64,000 nt of DNA from Stomoxys calcitrans. Taxonomy: Eukaryota > Arthropoda > Insecta > Diptera > Muscidae. The stretch spans positions 121,620,458 through 121,684,457 of the forward strand of contig NC_081552.1 in the NCBI RefSeq assembly GCF_963082655.1, read 5' to 3'. Under the pieces are notes generated by a model that was given only the letters and a program-made list of their open reading frames with translations, was not told the origin of the DNA and did no database searches. The first letter of the stretch is position 1. The number at the start of each line of letters is the position of its first letter. Position numbers and translations under genes: made by a program. Of this stretch, positions 11,050-22,019 are shown one piece after another.

Positions 11050-12360
11050 TAGCAGAATTCAAAATAAGGTTAGGTCAGGTTTAGAAGAGGTTGCGGGTAT
11101 AAACCGCCCCATGCCACTATGCGCATACACCTAAGCCAGTATTCGGCTTGTTATGTGCTCAGTAGTTAGAGCACAAAGTATAAAGTAACCTAGAAAAAAA
11201 TTTAAGTCAGAAATCCCGTGCTGCTTACAAAATCCCCAATTCTTTTCCATTCCATGCCCCTTAGTTAGTTTATGTCTGGTATTGTGTCCCCACTTAAGTG
11301 CCGCTGTCTGTGAGCCGCCGAAAACCGGGCAGTGACAAAGGAAATGCTCCATTGTCTCATCATCTTCTCCACATGCCCTAGACATGCTATCACTTGCCGC
11401 ACCCATCTTGCATAAGTGAGCACGTAGTCCTATGGTTGCGTTATGATACCGAAAGCCATATTTACCTCCTTTTTAAATATTTTCATTAACAGCCACGTCT
11501 TCTCACGATCCGGATCTCCGCTTAGGATTTTCATCATCCTACCAACCGTTTCGCTTTTTCATTGTGTTACATGCACGTTCGTCGCCCACTCCCTTAACTC
11601 GGACTGCATCGACCCGAAAGGCTTCGGGTTAATCAAGTTTATTGACGGCAATCCTCATTCACTGTTAAATTGTCCGCTCTTTCATAGTCTCTTTCTCCGC
11701 TATGGCCCGCCACCCAAATGATGTGGATCGTGCCATCCTCAGAGAGGGCGTTAATCTCCTTATTACACACTGATTACACACTGAGCGGACCTGATGGCCA
11801 GTTTACTGTTCGTATGGATGTTCAGACTCGACGTCCTCGCGTTAGCACGTTCCGTAATCGCCGGAAACCTCTTCCATCTTTTCCAGATTTCCTCGATTTT
11901 ACCGCGTTGGTATCACTGCCCCTATCCCCTATATATTCTCCCATCGCATTAAGTCTCATAGCCGAAGTGTCTTTGAGTCGAATATCTAGATTAGTCTCCA
12001 GTGCCTTAGTAGGTTCCTCCATAAATTCTGTAATGATCAACCCTCTTTATTCCAAGATTCCTGTGTTTCCTGAGTCCCGTCGTATCCTGTGGAAAATACG
12101 TGTTATCAAAAGGCTCAACATGTCATCCTCCGCTGTCTCTGCTCTCACTCCCATGTCGTGTACTTACGTTTCAGTTTGGACATGGATTTTTGAGAGAAAC
12201 TTTTTCATCTTGGCGGCGTCATTGACGCTATAGACCTGTTCGCAGAAAAGTTTCCGGGAGGCACGGTTTTCCGCTCTGACAATCTTATTGTATTTCTTCA
12301 GCCGTGTATGATACACATCCCAATACACTTCCGTTTTTTATGACGGGCTCTGTTGTAAAG
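11050..12360 (-). pseudogene. LOA/I-type LINE remnant, 3' half, internally deleted
   Basis: Read on the minus strand, 11131-11406 encodes the C-terminal Cys/His motif (CGEDDETMEHFLCHC) found after RNase H in LOA-type LINEs. It matches 26662-26892. Positions 11440-11850 match part of the RNase H region of the longer copy. A deletion near 11852 removes much of RNase H. A second jump near 12015-12045 joins it to sequence that elsewhere lies between endonuclease and RT (32070-32340), so the RT itself is lost. It is a dead copy; frames are broken throughout. Confidence 0.72.
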
Positions 12361-12399
12361 TCTTCTGATTTTTTTCTAAATTGACGGTTTCAAATTTGT

Positions 12400-12673
12400 A
12401 ATAAAGGTTTTAGAATTGGGAGACAGATGGTCGCGATATATACGGACTTCAGTAGTGTCTTTGACAACGTCAATAACAATTTATTATTACTTAAACTTGG
12501 GAGAATAGGCTTTTGTCCAATGTTACTAAAATGGATTAGCACCTATTTATCGGATCGGTCACTCAGGGTGAAATTTGGGGAAATCCTTTCGAAACGAATT
12601 ACTGTAACGAATCGGGTTCCACATGGTAGTCATCTTATTCCACTTCTATTCACTTTTCTACTTTTAAATTGAC
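12400..12673 (+). pseudogene. LINE reverse transcriptase fragment (CR1/Jockey group)
   Basis: About 82 codons show RT fingers/palm patterns: a YTDFS..FD motif carrying the first catalytic Asp, LLKLGRIGF, ISTYLSDR, and a decayed PQGSHLGPLLF-like block (here PHGSHLIPLLF). It ends abruptly next to the RTE 3' end at 12674. The family beyond 'CR1/Jockey group' cannot be fixed from so short a piece. Confidence 0.65.
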
Positions 12674-13985
12674 TATGACAGAACATTTGTTCCGCTAGCC
12701 GAATGTAGAATAGCGTTTCAAACGCCTCGATCTAATGCGCACATTCTATTGTAAAATCTCTGACACCATGTTTCGAGGTGTCTCCCATCACTTGATCTTT
12801 CCATCGGGTTTTTGGTCTTCCAGGTTTGCGTGTACCGCCGTGTTTGCCTTCAAAAGACTCCTTTGCTGGAGCTTCTTCATCCATTCTGCCAACATAACCT
12901 AGCCAACGCAGCCGTTGTATTTTGATGCGTGTAACTATACTAACATCGTCATACTGCTCATACAGCTTGTGGTTCGCACGTCGCCTAAATTCTCCATTAA
13001 CGCTAACTGGTGTTGGAGTTGAAACTATCCATTTCGTCTTATCTCCATTTACTGCCAGACCCATTTTCACTGACTCTCTTTCGATTCTCTCAAAGGCTGC
13101 AGTTACTAAAGGGTGATTTTTTTGAGGTTAGGATTTTCATGCATTAGTATTTGACAGATCACGTGGGATTTCAGACATGGTGTCAAAGAGAAAGATGCTC
13201 AGTATGCTTTGACATTTCATCATGAATAGACTTACTAACGAGCAACGCTTGCAAATCATTGAATTTTATTACCAAAATCAGTGTTCGGTTCGAAATGTGT
13301 TCATTCACCGTAACGTTGCGTCCAACAGCATCTTTGAAAAAATACGGTCCAATGATTCCACCAGCGTACAAACCACACCAAACAGTGCATTTTTCGGGAT
13401 GCATGGGCAGTTCTTGAACGGCTTCTGGTTGCTCTTCACTCCAAATGCGGCAATTTTGCTTATTTACGTAGCCATTCAACCAGAAATGAGCCTCATCGCT
13501 GAACAAAATTTGTCAAAATTTGAACACATTTCGAACCGAACACTGATTTTGGTAATAAAATTCAATGATTTGCAAGCGTTGCTCGTTAGTAAGTCTATTC
13601 ATGATGAAATGTCAAAGCATACTGAGCATCTTTCTCTTTGACACCATGTCTAAAATCCCACGTGATCTGTCAAATACTAATGCATGAAAATCCTAACCTC
13701 AAAAAAATCACCCTTTACTTCCGGTGACCGACCTTTGATGTCGATGTCGTCGGCATGTGCCATATCTATTCACATCTACATCTCGTATAATCTTTTCCAG
13801 CAAGATAATAAAGAGATCACACGATAGGCTGTCTCCTTGTCTGAAACCTCGTTTGGTATTGAATGGTTGGGAAAGATTCTTTCTTATTCTTATTCGTACT
13901 GAGGAACGCGTATCAGCAAGTATCATCCTGCAGAGTCTTATTAATTTTGCAGGGATACCAAACTCAGACATGGCTTGAACGTAAA
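12674..13985 (-). pseudogene. RTE-type LINE remnant, 5'-truncated and interrupted
   Basis: The minus strand encodes the RT part (GIPAKLIRLCR, FRQGDSLSCDLF, and a HADD box near 13735-13760). The C-terminal tail is LRWLGYVGRMDEEAP..GRPKTRWKDQV, and the 3' UTR ends near 12674. It is homologous to the plus-strand RTE at 14000-19070 but differs at many positions, so it is a separate insertion. The palindromic element 13109-13715 splits it. Its 5' end lies at about 13985, next to the oppositely oriented RTE. Confidence 0.8.
13109..13715 (-). mobile_element. Complete palindromic Tc1/mariner element (607 bp)
   Basis: Flanked by TA at 13107-13108 and 13716-13717. Two near-identical 195-bp arms (13109-13303 and 13521-13715) are inverted repeats starting AAGGGTGATTTTTTTGAGG. 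Each arm contains the first ~26 codons of the transposase. The 217-bp centre encodes, on the minus strand, a catalytic-domain piece (FSDEAHFWLNGYV with the first Asp, then GPYFFKDA). The normal 3' end is replaced by an inverted copy of the 5' end. It cannot encode a full transposase. Removing it restores an RTE sequence that matches the undisturbed RTE. Confidence 0.9.
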
Positions 13986-14062
13986 GGTGTATACCTTTGA
14001 ACAAAACCCATGCGGTTGAGGCGCTGGGCCAGTAACCCTCCCCCGGAAAAAATAGAACTACT

Positions 14063-15181
14063 ATGAAAAACAAAGGAATAGTAAAAACGGATCCCCCCAA
14101 CATTGACGACCCACGCAAACGAAACAAGGACCATGATTTGCGGATCTGCACCTGGAATGTCCGCACTCTTTATAGAGAATGTGCAGTATACGTGCTGGCG
14201 GATGTATTAGAGAAGTACAAGGCAGATATAACCGCCTTACAGGAAGTGCGATGGACTGGGAATGGCGTCACTACAACACCAAACGATGACGAACTATACT
14301 ATAGCTGCCATAACACGAGGCATGAATTTGGCTGCGGATTTGTGGTTAGTCGGAGACTGAAACACCTTGTCTCCAGCTTTATTCCGGTGGATGAGAGGCT
14401 AGCCACAATACGCATAAAAGCCAAATTCTTCAACATTAGCCTTATTTGTGCCCATGCCCCGACGGAAGACAAAGACGAGCAGACCAAGGATACTTTTTAC
14501 GAGCGCCTAGAGAGAGAATATGACCGCTGCCCCGCCCATGATATTAAAATCGTTCTGGGAGATTTTAATGCGAAAATAGGGAAGGAAGACATTTTTGGTC
14601 CAACAGTCGGAAAGTTTAGCCTCCACGAGATAACGTCCAGTAATGGGTTGAGGCTGATAGATTTCGCCGCGGCAAAAAACATGGTAGTTAGTAGCACCAG
14701 ATGTCAACATAAAAATATTCACAAAGCCACATGGCTGTCACCCGATCAAAACACGAGAAACCAAATTGATCACGTTGTGATAGATGCAAGGCATTCATCC
14801 AGCTTGTTAGATGTACGATCGATCCGTGGAGCGAATAAAGATTCGGATCATTACCTTGTTGCAGCAAAGGTTCGCACCCGTTTGAACATGGCGAGGAAAG
14901 TACGATCTGACACTGCACGGAAGCTGGACATTGAAAAGCCGCAAACACAACAAATGGCAGCGGCATTCTCCACTCGACTGACCCAACTGCTTCATGAAAG
15001 CACTCCTTGTTCCGATGATATATTGGCGCAGTGGCAAACTATTGCCCACTCCATGGAAAATGCGCGAAATCCGTTCTTGGGTACCGAAAGCCTCCTCCAA
15101 AAAACCAATGGTACGACCAAGAGTATCGAGATGCTACTGAAGCCAAGAATGCGGCATATAGAGCAACCCTGCAATCAGTAG
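14063..15181 (+). pseudogene. RTE endonuclease (APE-type) domain
   Basis: A 372-codon open frame. APE endonuclease motifs in order: WNVRT (31-35), QEVRW with the catalytic Glu (60-64), GDFNA (166-170), QIDHV (234-238) and SDHYLV with the catalytic His (261-266). These nick target DNA in functional elements. The natural frame shifts at about 15050-15090 into the frame of 15031-15492, so the last ~40 residues of this ORF are off-frame. The domain itself looks intact; the polyprotein is not. Confidence 0.82.
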
Positions 15182-15492
15182 CAACGCGCCAGATGACGGA
15201 AAGGTATCGGGAGAAAAGGAGAGAGGAGAAACGTCTATTCCGCAGAAAGAAAAAGGAAATGGAAAGACGTGAGTGCGAGCGAATTGAGATGTACAGGAGT
15301 CTAAATGAAGTCCGGAAATTCTACCAAAGAATTAAACACCAAACCGATGGCTGTGGTGCAGGCACATCCTCCTGCAGAGACAAAGAAGGAAATCTGGTAA
15401 CTGACACAGACAACATGCTGAGGATATGGAAAGAACATTTTACCCAACTGCTAGTGTCCGATGTTGGAGGATACCGCAGAACCAATCCCTGA
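15031..15492 (+). pseudogene. RTE linker between endonuclease and RT
   Basis: Continues the polyprotein after the frameshift: a Lys/Arg/Glu-rich, probably helical linker, ending in a stop near 15490. The RT frame resumes at about 15535 (RLKNNKVAGVDGLPAELFK). It is joined to its neighbours only by frameshifts. Confidence 0.65.
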
Positions 15493-15534
15493 TGATGGTA
15501 TAGAATGTTTACCTCCTAATTAGAATGAGGTCCA

Positions 15535-16317
15535 AGTAGCAGTAACCCGACTAAAGAACAACAAGGTAGCAGGAGTCGACGGGTTACCCGCTGAACTATT
15601 TAAGACCGGAGGCGACACGTTGATAAGGCGTATGCATCATCTTATATGTGCAATCTGGCTAGAAGAACGCATACCCGATGATTGGAACCTCAGCATACTA
15701 TGTCCCGTACACAAGAAAGGAGACAAGACGGAATGTGCCGACTACAGAGGAAAAAGTCTCCTCCTCAATGAGATAATTGGGCCCTATCAATGCGGCTTTA
15801 GACCAGGTAAATCCACCCTAGACCAGATATTCACACTAAGCCAAATCCTGGCAAAGACCCGAGAAGGACAAATTAACACCTATCATCTCTTTGTTGACTA
15901 CAAAGCCGCCTTCAGGACTCCCTTACGTTCAAAGGTATTTCAGTTTGAGTTTGGTATCCCTGCAAAATTAATAAGACTCTGCAGGATGACACTTGCTGAT
16001 ACGCGTTCCTCATTAAGAATAGGAAAGAATCTCTCCGAACCATTTAATACCAAACGAGGTTTCAGACAAGGAGACAGCCTATCATGTGATCTCTTTAATA
16101 TCCTGCTGGAGAAGATTATACGAGATGCAGATGTGAATAGATACATATGGCACACTAATCACAAGAGAGCACATGCTACTCGCCTATGCCGACAATATCG
16201 ATATCATAGGTCGGTCACCGGAAGTAATAACTGCAGCCTTTGAAAGAATCGAAAGGGAGTCAGTGAAAATGGGTCTGGCAGTAAATGGAGATGAGACGAA
16301 ATGGATGGTTTGAACTC
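15535..16317 (+). pseudogene. RTE reverse transcriptase domain, copy 1
   Basis: RT motifs: NNKVAGVDGLP; PVHKKGDKTECADYRG; QCGFRPGKSTLDQIF; FVDYKAAF; FRQGDSLSCDLFNILLE; then, after a frameshift near 16165, the palm motif at about 16178-16192. This reads Y-A-D-N where active RTs have Y/F-A-D-D, so the last catalytic Asp is replaced by Asn (AAT). A deletion appears between FVDYKAAF and GIPAKL. It is non-functional. Confidence 0.8.
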
Positions 16318-16780
16318 CCAAAGAGCCTTGCACAACCCAGCAGATAAAGAAAATGGAGAAAGTTGGGAACCACAACTTTGAGATAGTAAGCAGTTTAGAA
16401 ACAAGGCCACCTCTCGACAGACGAAGACTACACTTTACAAGACAGTGATACTACCCGTGCTGTTATATGGTTCTGAAGTATGGGTACTTGTGAAAGCAGA
16501 TGAGGCAGTGATTGGAGTATTTGAGAGAAAGATTCTTCGTAAAATATATGGACCAGTTTGCGTTAACGGAGAATATAGGCGACGTATGAACCACGAGCTG
16601 TATGAGCTATTTGACGACGATAGCATAGTTACACGCATCAAAATACAACGGCTGCGTTGGCTTGGTCATGTTGTCAGAATGGATGAAGAAGCTCCAGCAA
16701 AGAAGTCTTTTGAAGGCAAACACGGTGCTACACGCAAACTGGGAAGACCAAAAGCCCGATGGAAAGATCAAGTTGTAGGA
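16318..16780 (+). pseudogene. RTE C-terminal tail, copy 1
   Basis: Encodes LPVLLYGSEVWVL..., LRWLGHVVRMDEEAPAKKSF and GRPKARWKDQV, the conserved C-terminus of RTE-like LINEs. At 16780 it is cut by the start of the second duplicate unit instead of running into the 3' UTR. Confidence 0.8.
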
Positions 16781-18946
16781 GTTTAGCCTCCACGAGATAA
16801 CGTCCAGTAATGGGTTGAGGCTGATAGATTTCGCCGCGGCAAAAAACATGGTAGTTAGTAGCACCAGATGTCAACATAAAAATATTCACAAAGCCACATG
16901 GCTGTCACCCGATCAAAACACGAGAAACCAAATTGATCACGTTGTGATAGATGCAAGGCATTCATCCAGCTTGTTAGATGTACGATCGATCCGTGGAGCG
17001 AATAAAGATTCGGATCATTACCTTGTTGCAGCAAAGGTTCGCACCCGTTTGAACATGGCGAGGAAAGTACGATCTGACACTGCACGGAAGCTGGACATTG
17101 AAAAGCCGCAAACACAACAAATGGCAGCGGCATTCTCCACTCGACTGACCCAACTGCTTCATGAAAGCACTCCTTGTTCCGATGATATATTGGCGCAGTG
17201 GCAAACTATTGCCCACTCCATGGAAAATGCGCGAAATCCGTTCTTGGGTACCGAAAGCCTCCTCCAAAAAACCAATGGTACGACCAAGAGTATCGAGATG
17301 CTACTGAAGCCAAGAATGCGGCATATAGAGCAACCCTGCAATCAGTAGCAACGCGCCAGATGACGGAAAGGTATCGGGAGAAAAGGAGAGAGGAGAAACG
17401 TCTATTCCGCAGAAAGAAAAAGGAAATGGAAAGACGTGAGTGCGAGCGAATTGAGATGTACAGGAGTCTAAATGAAGTCCGGAAATTCTACCAAAGAATT
17501 AAACACCAAACCGATGGCTGTGGTGCAGGCACATCCTCCTGCAGAGACAAAGAAGGAAATCTGGTAACTGACACAGACAACATGCTGAGGATATGGAAAG
17601 AACATTTTACCCAACTGCTAGTGTCCGATGTTGGAGGATACCGCAGAACCAATCCCTGATGATGGTATAGAATGTTTACCTCCTAATTAGAATGAGGTCC
17701 AAGTAGCAGTAACCCGACTAAAGAACAACAAGGTAGCAGGAGTCGACGGGTTACCCGCTGAACTATTTAAGACCGGAGGCGACACGTTGATAAGGCGTAT
17801 GCATCATCTTATATGTGCAATCTGGCTAGAAGAACGCATACCCGATGATTGGAACCTCAGCATACTATGTCCCGTACACAAGAAAGGAGACAAGACGGAA
17901 TGTGCCGACTACAGAGGAAAAAGTCTCCTCCTCAATGAGATAATTGGGCCCTATCAATGCGGCTTTAGACCAGGTAAATCCACCCTAGACCAGATATTCA
18001 CACTAAGCCAAATCCTGGCAAAGACCCGAGAAGGACAAATTAACACCTATCATCTCTTTGTTGACTACAAAGCCGCCTTCAGGACTCCCTTACGTTCAAA
18101 GGTATTTCAGTTTGAGTTTGGTATCCCTGCAAAATTAATAAGACTCTGCAGGATGACACTTGCTGATACGCGTTCCTCATTAAGAATAGGAAAGAATCTC
18201 TCCGAACCATTTAATACCAAACGAGGTTTCAGACAAGGAGACAGCCTATCATGTGATCTCTTTAATATCCTGCTGGAGAAGATTATACGAGATGCAGATG
18301 TGAATAGATACATATGGCACACTAATCACAAGAGAGCACATGCTACTCGCCTATGCCGACAATATCGATATCATAGGTCGGTCACCGGAAGTAATAACTG
18401 CAGCCTTTGAAAGAATCGAAAGGGAGTCAGTGAAAATGGGTCTGGCAGTAAATGGAGATGAGACGAAATGGATGGTTTGAACTCCCAAAGAGCCTTGCAC
18501 AACCCAGCAGATAAAGAAAATGGAGAAAGTTGGGAACCACAACTTTGAGATAGTAAGCAGTTTAGAAACAAGGCCACCTCTCGACAGACGAAGACTACAC
18601 TTTACAAGACAGTGATACTACCCGTGCTGTTATATGGTTCTGAAGTATGGGTACTTGTGAAAGCAGATGAGGCAGTGATTGGAGTATTTGAGAGAAAGAT
18701 TCTTCGTAAAATATATGGACCAGTTTGCGTTAACGGAGAATATAGGCGACGTATGAACCACGAGCTGTATGAGCTATTTGACGACGATAGCATAGTTACA
18801 CGCATCAAAATACAACGGCTGCGTTGGCTTGGTCATGTTGTCAGAATGGATGAAGAAGCTCCAGCAAAGAAGTCTTTTGAAGGCAAACACGGTGCTACAC
18901 GCAAACTGGGAAGACCAAAAGCCCGATGGAAAGATCAAGTTGTAGG
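16780..18946 (+). repeat. Tandem duplication, unit 2 (2167 bp)
   Basis: Copy of 14613-16779. It repeats the partial endonuclease (from codon 185), the linker with its stop, the RT with the YADN box, and the tail. After 18946 it continues into the true 3' end (GACACCTCGAAACTTGG). Confidence 0.93.
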
Positions 18947-19075
18947 AGACACCTCGAAACTTGGTGTCAGAGATTTTAGAATGAGCGCAGAAGATCGAGG
19001 CGCTTAGAACGCTATTTTACGTTCGGCTAGTGGAACAAATATTCTGTCATAGCCATTAAAAGTAAGTAAGTAATA
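18947..19075 (+). other. RTE 3' end and tail
   Basis: The tail codes VRDFRMSAEDRGA and stops at 19005-19007. A short 3' UTR ends in TAAGTAAGTAAT. It matches in reverse the end of the minus RTE at 12674-12770. Confidence 0.75.
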
Positions 19076-19185
19076 TATAAGTCATTGTTATCAATAATAA
19101 TTTGTTTTGTATATATGTATAGTGTATATTAGTCTGTAAGGATTTACCTGTAGACTGAAGAATAAAAAACAGCTATCTTTAAATG

Positions 19186-21120
19186 TACCCAATATTGCAG
19201 TTGTAATCCTGTTAACATTGCCGTCAATGTCTTCTATGCCAGAACAATCTAAATTATCTTGACCAAGTCTTCTTTTGGTTAGTCTTCCGAATTTTGCCCG
19301 ATTGGTTTTCAACTTATTACGAAAGCTTATCGGACTCGGCGCTGGCCGTGCTATTCTAAACCTAATGTGGCGATGATCAGAGAAGGAATTCTCCATTCTC
19401 CAAACATATTGTCACATCTAAAACCTACTCCCTAATCCTATTATCAAAGGTAGCGGTATTACCAATATTATGTCCAATTAGGTCGTTAGTATTCAAGAAT
19501 TCTGCCAGGGCTTGGTCCCGCTTGTTAATCTTGGTACAACCGCACGAAATGTGGTGAGAGTTTGCATCGCACCCTATTTGTACTTCATTTCCTGTCTGTT
19601 TCGTCTTCCTCACCAGCCGTTGTAGCTTCGACGTAGGTGGCGGTGTCGAGAGTCGAAAGGCAGATTAAGTGATGCTCCACTGTCTCCCTGTCTCATCACG
19701 GTTGCATCCAACGTTGACTACTCTGGGGAAAATATATACAATAATTAAATGTTTATGACAAATAGCGCAGGTCCTCGGCCGAGTACCAGTGTTAGCAGAC
19801 AGTTATTGGAAGTTGATATAGTTCAGTCCAGAAACATGTGCCGGGTCGTCCATGGCTCCTCAATTAATGAAATATGAATCTTTCCATTGCTGAAAATTGG
19901 GGAAAATATATACAATAATTAAATGTTTATGACAAATAGCGCAGGTCCTCGGCCGAGTACCAGTGTTAGCAGACATTAATTGGAAGTTGATATAGTTCAG
20001 TTGGTGTGTGTCTCGCTCCGGTGGAGGTTTATCTGCATGACCTCCATCATTGGTCTTTCAGTTAATGGGCTTATTGGGAGTGGGTGATGGTCTCGTTGCC
20101 TGGTCCCGCTTGTTAATCTTGGTACAACCCCACGAAATGTGGTGAGAGTTTGCATCGCACCCTATTTGTACTTCATTTCCTGTCTGTTTCGTCTTCCTCA
20201 CCAGCCGTTGTAGCTTCGACGTAGGTAGCGGTGTCGAGAGTCGAAAGGCAGATTAAGTGATGCTCCACTGTCTCCCTGTCTCATCACGGTTGCATCCAAC
20301 GTTGACTACTCTGGGGAAAATATATACAATAATTAAATGTTTATGACAAATAGCGCAGGTCCTCGGCCGAGTACCAGTGTTAGCAGACAGTTATTGGAAG
20401 TTGATATAGTTCAGTCCAGAAACATGTGCCGGGTCGTCCATGGCTCCTCAATTAATGAAATATGAATCTTTCCATTGCTGAAAATTGGGGAAAATATATA
20501 CAATAATTAAATGTTTATGACAAATAGCGCAGGTCCTCGGCCGAGTACCAGTGTTAGCAGACATTAATTGGAAGTTGATATAGTTCAGTCCAGAAACATG
20601 TGCCGGGTCGTCCATGGCTCCTCAATTAATGAAATATGAATCTTTCCATTGCTGATTTCCCATCATAGCGTGTGTGTCTCGCTCCGGTGGAGGTTTATCT
20701 GCATGACCTCAATCATTGGTCTTTCAGTTAATGGGCTTATTGGGAGTGGGTGATGGTCTCGTTGCCTGCTCCATGTTCTTTATGCTGCACTGAGCTTCCT
20801 GTTACTGCACTGCCTAATGTTCCAAAACTACGATCTATGTCTATCTTAGTCTTCCTGTTCGTTAGGCTGGGATGAGTCTCCATTCCCTGCACTGCCTGAT
20901 GTTCCAATATTAGGATCTTTGCATATCCTAGCCTGGCAAATATTGAGTAAATGGACTTCTTGGATGTGGGTGATGGTCTCATCGTCGGCTCCCAGTTCTT
21001 AAGGCTGCATTGAGATTTCTCCCAATGTACGAATCTTGAGAGAGTCGATGATGGTTCCATCATCGCGTACCTGTTCGTTTGACTGTATCGAGTCTCATGT
21101 CCCTGCACACGCTGATGTTA
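19186..21120 (-). pseudogene. LOA/I-type LINE copy 2: endonuclease and linker region
   Basis: Minus strand: 19186-19396 encodes the endonuclease C-terminus (SFSDHRHIRFRIARP). Positions 19425-19613 encode an upstream endonuclease segment (GNEVQIGCDANSHH, ALAEFLNTNDL). Positions 19640-20770 are expanded by tandem duplication, and 20770-21110 is the repetitive linker between ORF1 and endonuclease. It is homologous to 32500-33860. It is cut at about 21120 by a Tc1/mariner remnant, and ORF1 resumes at about 22840. Confidence 0.72.
19513..20767 (-). repeat. Nested tandem duplication (588-bp units with ~174-bp subrepeats)
   Basis: TGGTCCCGCTTGTTAATCTT starts at 19513 and again at 20101 (588 apart). 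Inside each unit GGGGAAAATATATACAATAA occurs twice (19725 and 19899; 20313 and 20487), 174 apart. Unit 1 lacks about 80 bases present in unit 2 before GTGTGTGTCTCGCTCCGG. The corresponding LINE region at 32830-33310 is single-copy. Confidence 0.88.
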
Positions 21121-21930
21121 TAAAAAGCGATTTTTTAGCCATCATCTTTTTGGCAACACTGCTCGTTTCGTGTTTTGTTTCACTGTCAGACATCTTCAGT
21201 TTGGTCTATAAATTAACCATGAATCGTCTTACAAACGAACAACGCTTGCAAGTTTTTGAGTTTTTTTTTATCAAAATGCGTGCTTTGTTAAGAAAGTTCA
21301 TCGCGCGCTGCTTCCATTTTATGGTAAGTTTAATCGACCAATGATGCGGCTATTCGAGCTATTGTGACTAAATTTCGCACCAAATTTACATTGTTGGACA
21401 TTAAACCCCCAACACGTTTTCGTAAAGTGGGAACTGAAGCAAATATCGCAGCCGTATCGGCCAGTTTCAATGATGACAATCGATTATCGATTCGTCGCCG
21501 TTCGCAGCAATTGGGCCTCTATTACTCAACAACGTGGACAATTTTTCGGAATGATTTAGGTGTGAAGCCATTCAAAATTCAGCTGGTGCAAGAATTGAAG
21601 CCCAACGACCTACCGCAACGCAGAATTTTAGGTGAATGCGCTCTTGGCCAAAGGTCCACTCTTTTATAGAAAAATTGCGTTCAGCGTTCATTTTTGGCTC
21701 AATGTGTACATAAAAAAACTGTTTAAATTTATGCTATTTTTTATGCACTTCAATAGACGCATTGGAAGACACCATTGAAGCATTTATTCGTGAGATACCG
21801 GCCGAAATGTTGGAAGAGTACACTCAACCCAATTTGTTATTAAAACAACAAAAATGTTTCCGTCAGCTAAATCAGCAAACAAAATCTACTGTTTTAAGTA
21901 CAAAAATCCGCTGAAAAAATTTATGCTATT
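21121..21930 (+). pseudogene. Tc1/mariner transposase remnant
   Basis: An ATG at 21220 starts a transposase N-terminus close to that in the palindromic element arms (MNRLTNEQRLQVFEFF). After a break, 21364-21660 encodes the DNA-binding segment (IRRRSQQLGL..TTW, KPFKIQLVQELKPND). The catalytic core is then missing: the sequence jumps to a C-terminal piece near 21755-21815 (DALEDTIEAFIREIPAEMLEE). The left end (AAAGCGATTTTTTAGCC after TA at 21118-21121) resembles but differs from AAGGGTGATTTTTTTGAGG. It is inserted in LINE copy 2. Confidence 0.8.
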
Positions 21931-22019
21931 TTTTATGTTCGCCTGTTATTTGTTTTAATTACATTTGGCATTTTTTTAGAATTTTTTTTGAGAGGGATGA
22001 TTTTAATTTGAGGAATATT

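Larger units (their letters stand above)
14613..16779 (+). repeat. Tandem duplication, unit 1 (2167 bp)
   Basis: Every landmark in this unit recurs 2167 bases downstream, and all translated segments are identical. The junction at 16779/16780 reads GTAGGA|GTTTAGCC. Only A and G on either side are shared with the parental breakpoints, so microhomology is about 2 bp. Confidence 0.93.
14000..19075 (+). mobile_element. RTE-type LINE with internal 2167-bp tandem duplication
   Basis: Order: endonuclease, RT, C-terminal tail, 3' UTR, ending in a short TAAGTAAGTAA tail typical of RTE LINEs. Positions 14613-16779 are repeated at once as 16780-18946. The element therefore reads EN - RT - tail - half EN - RT - tail - 3' end. 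All frames carry the same breaks in both copies. Confidence 0.85.
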
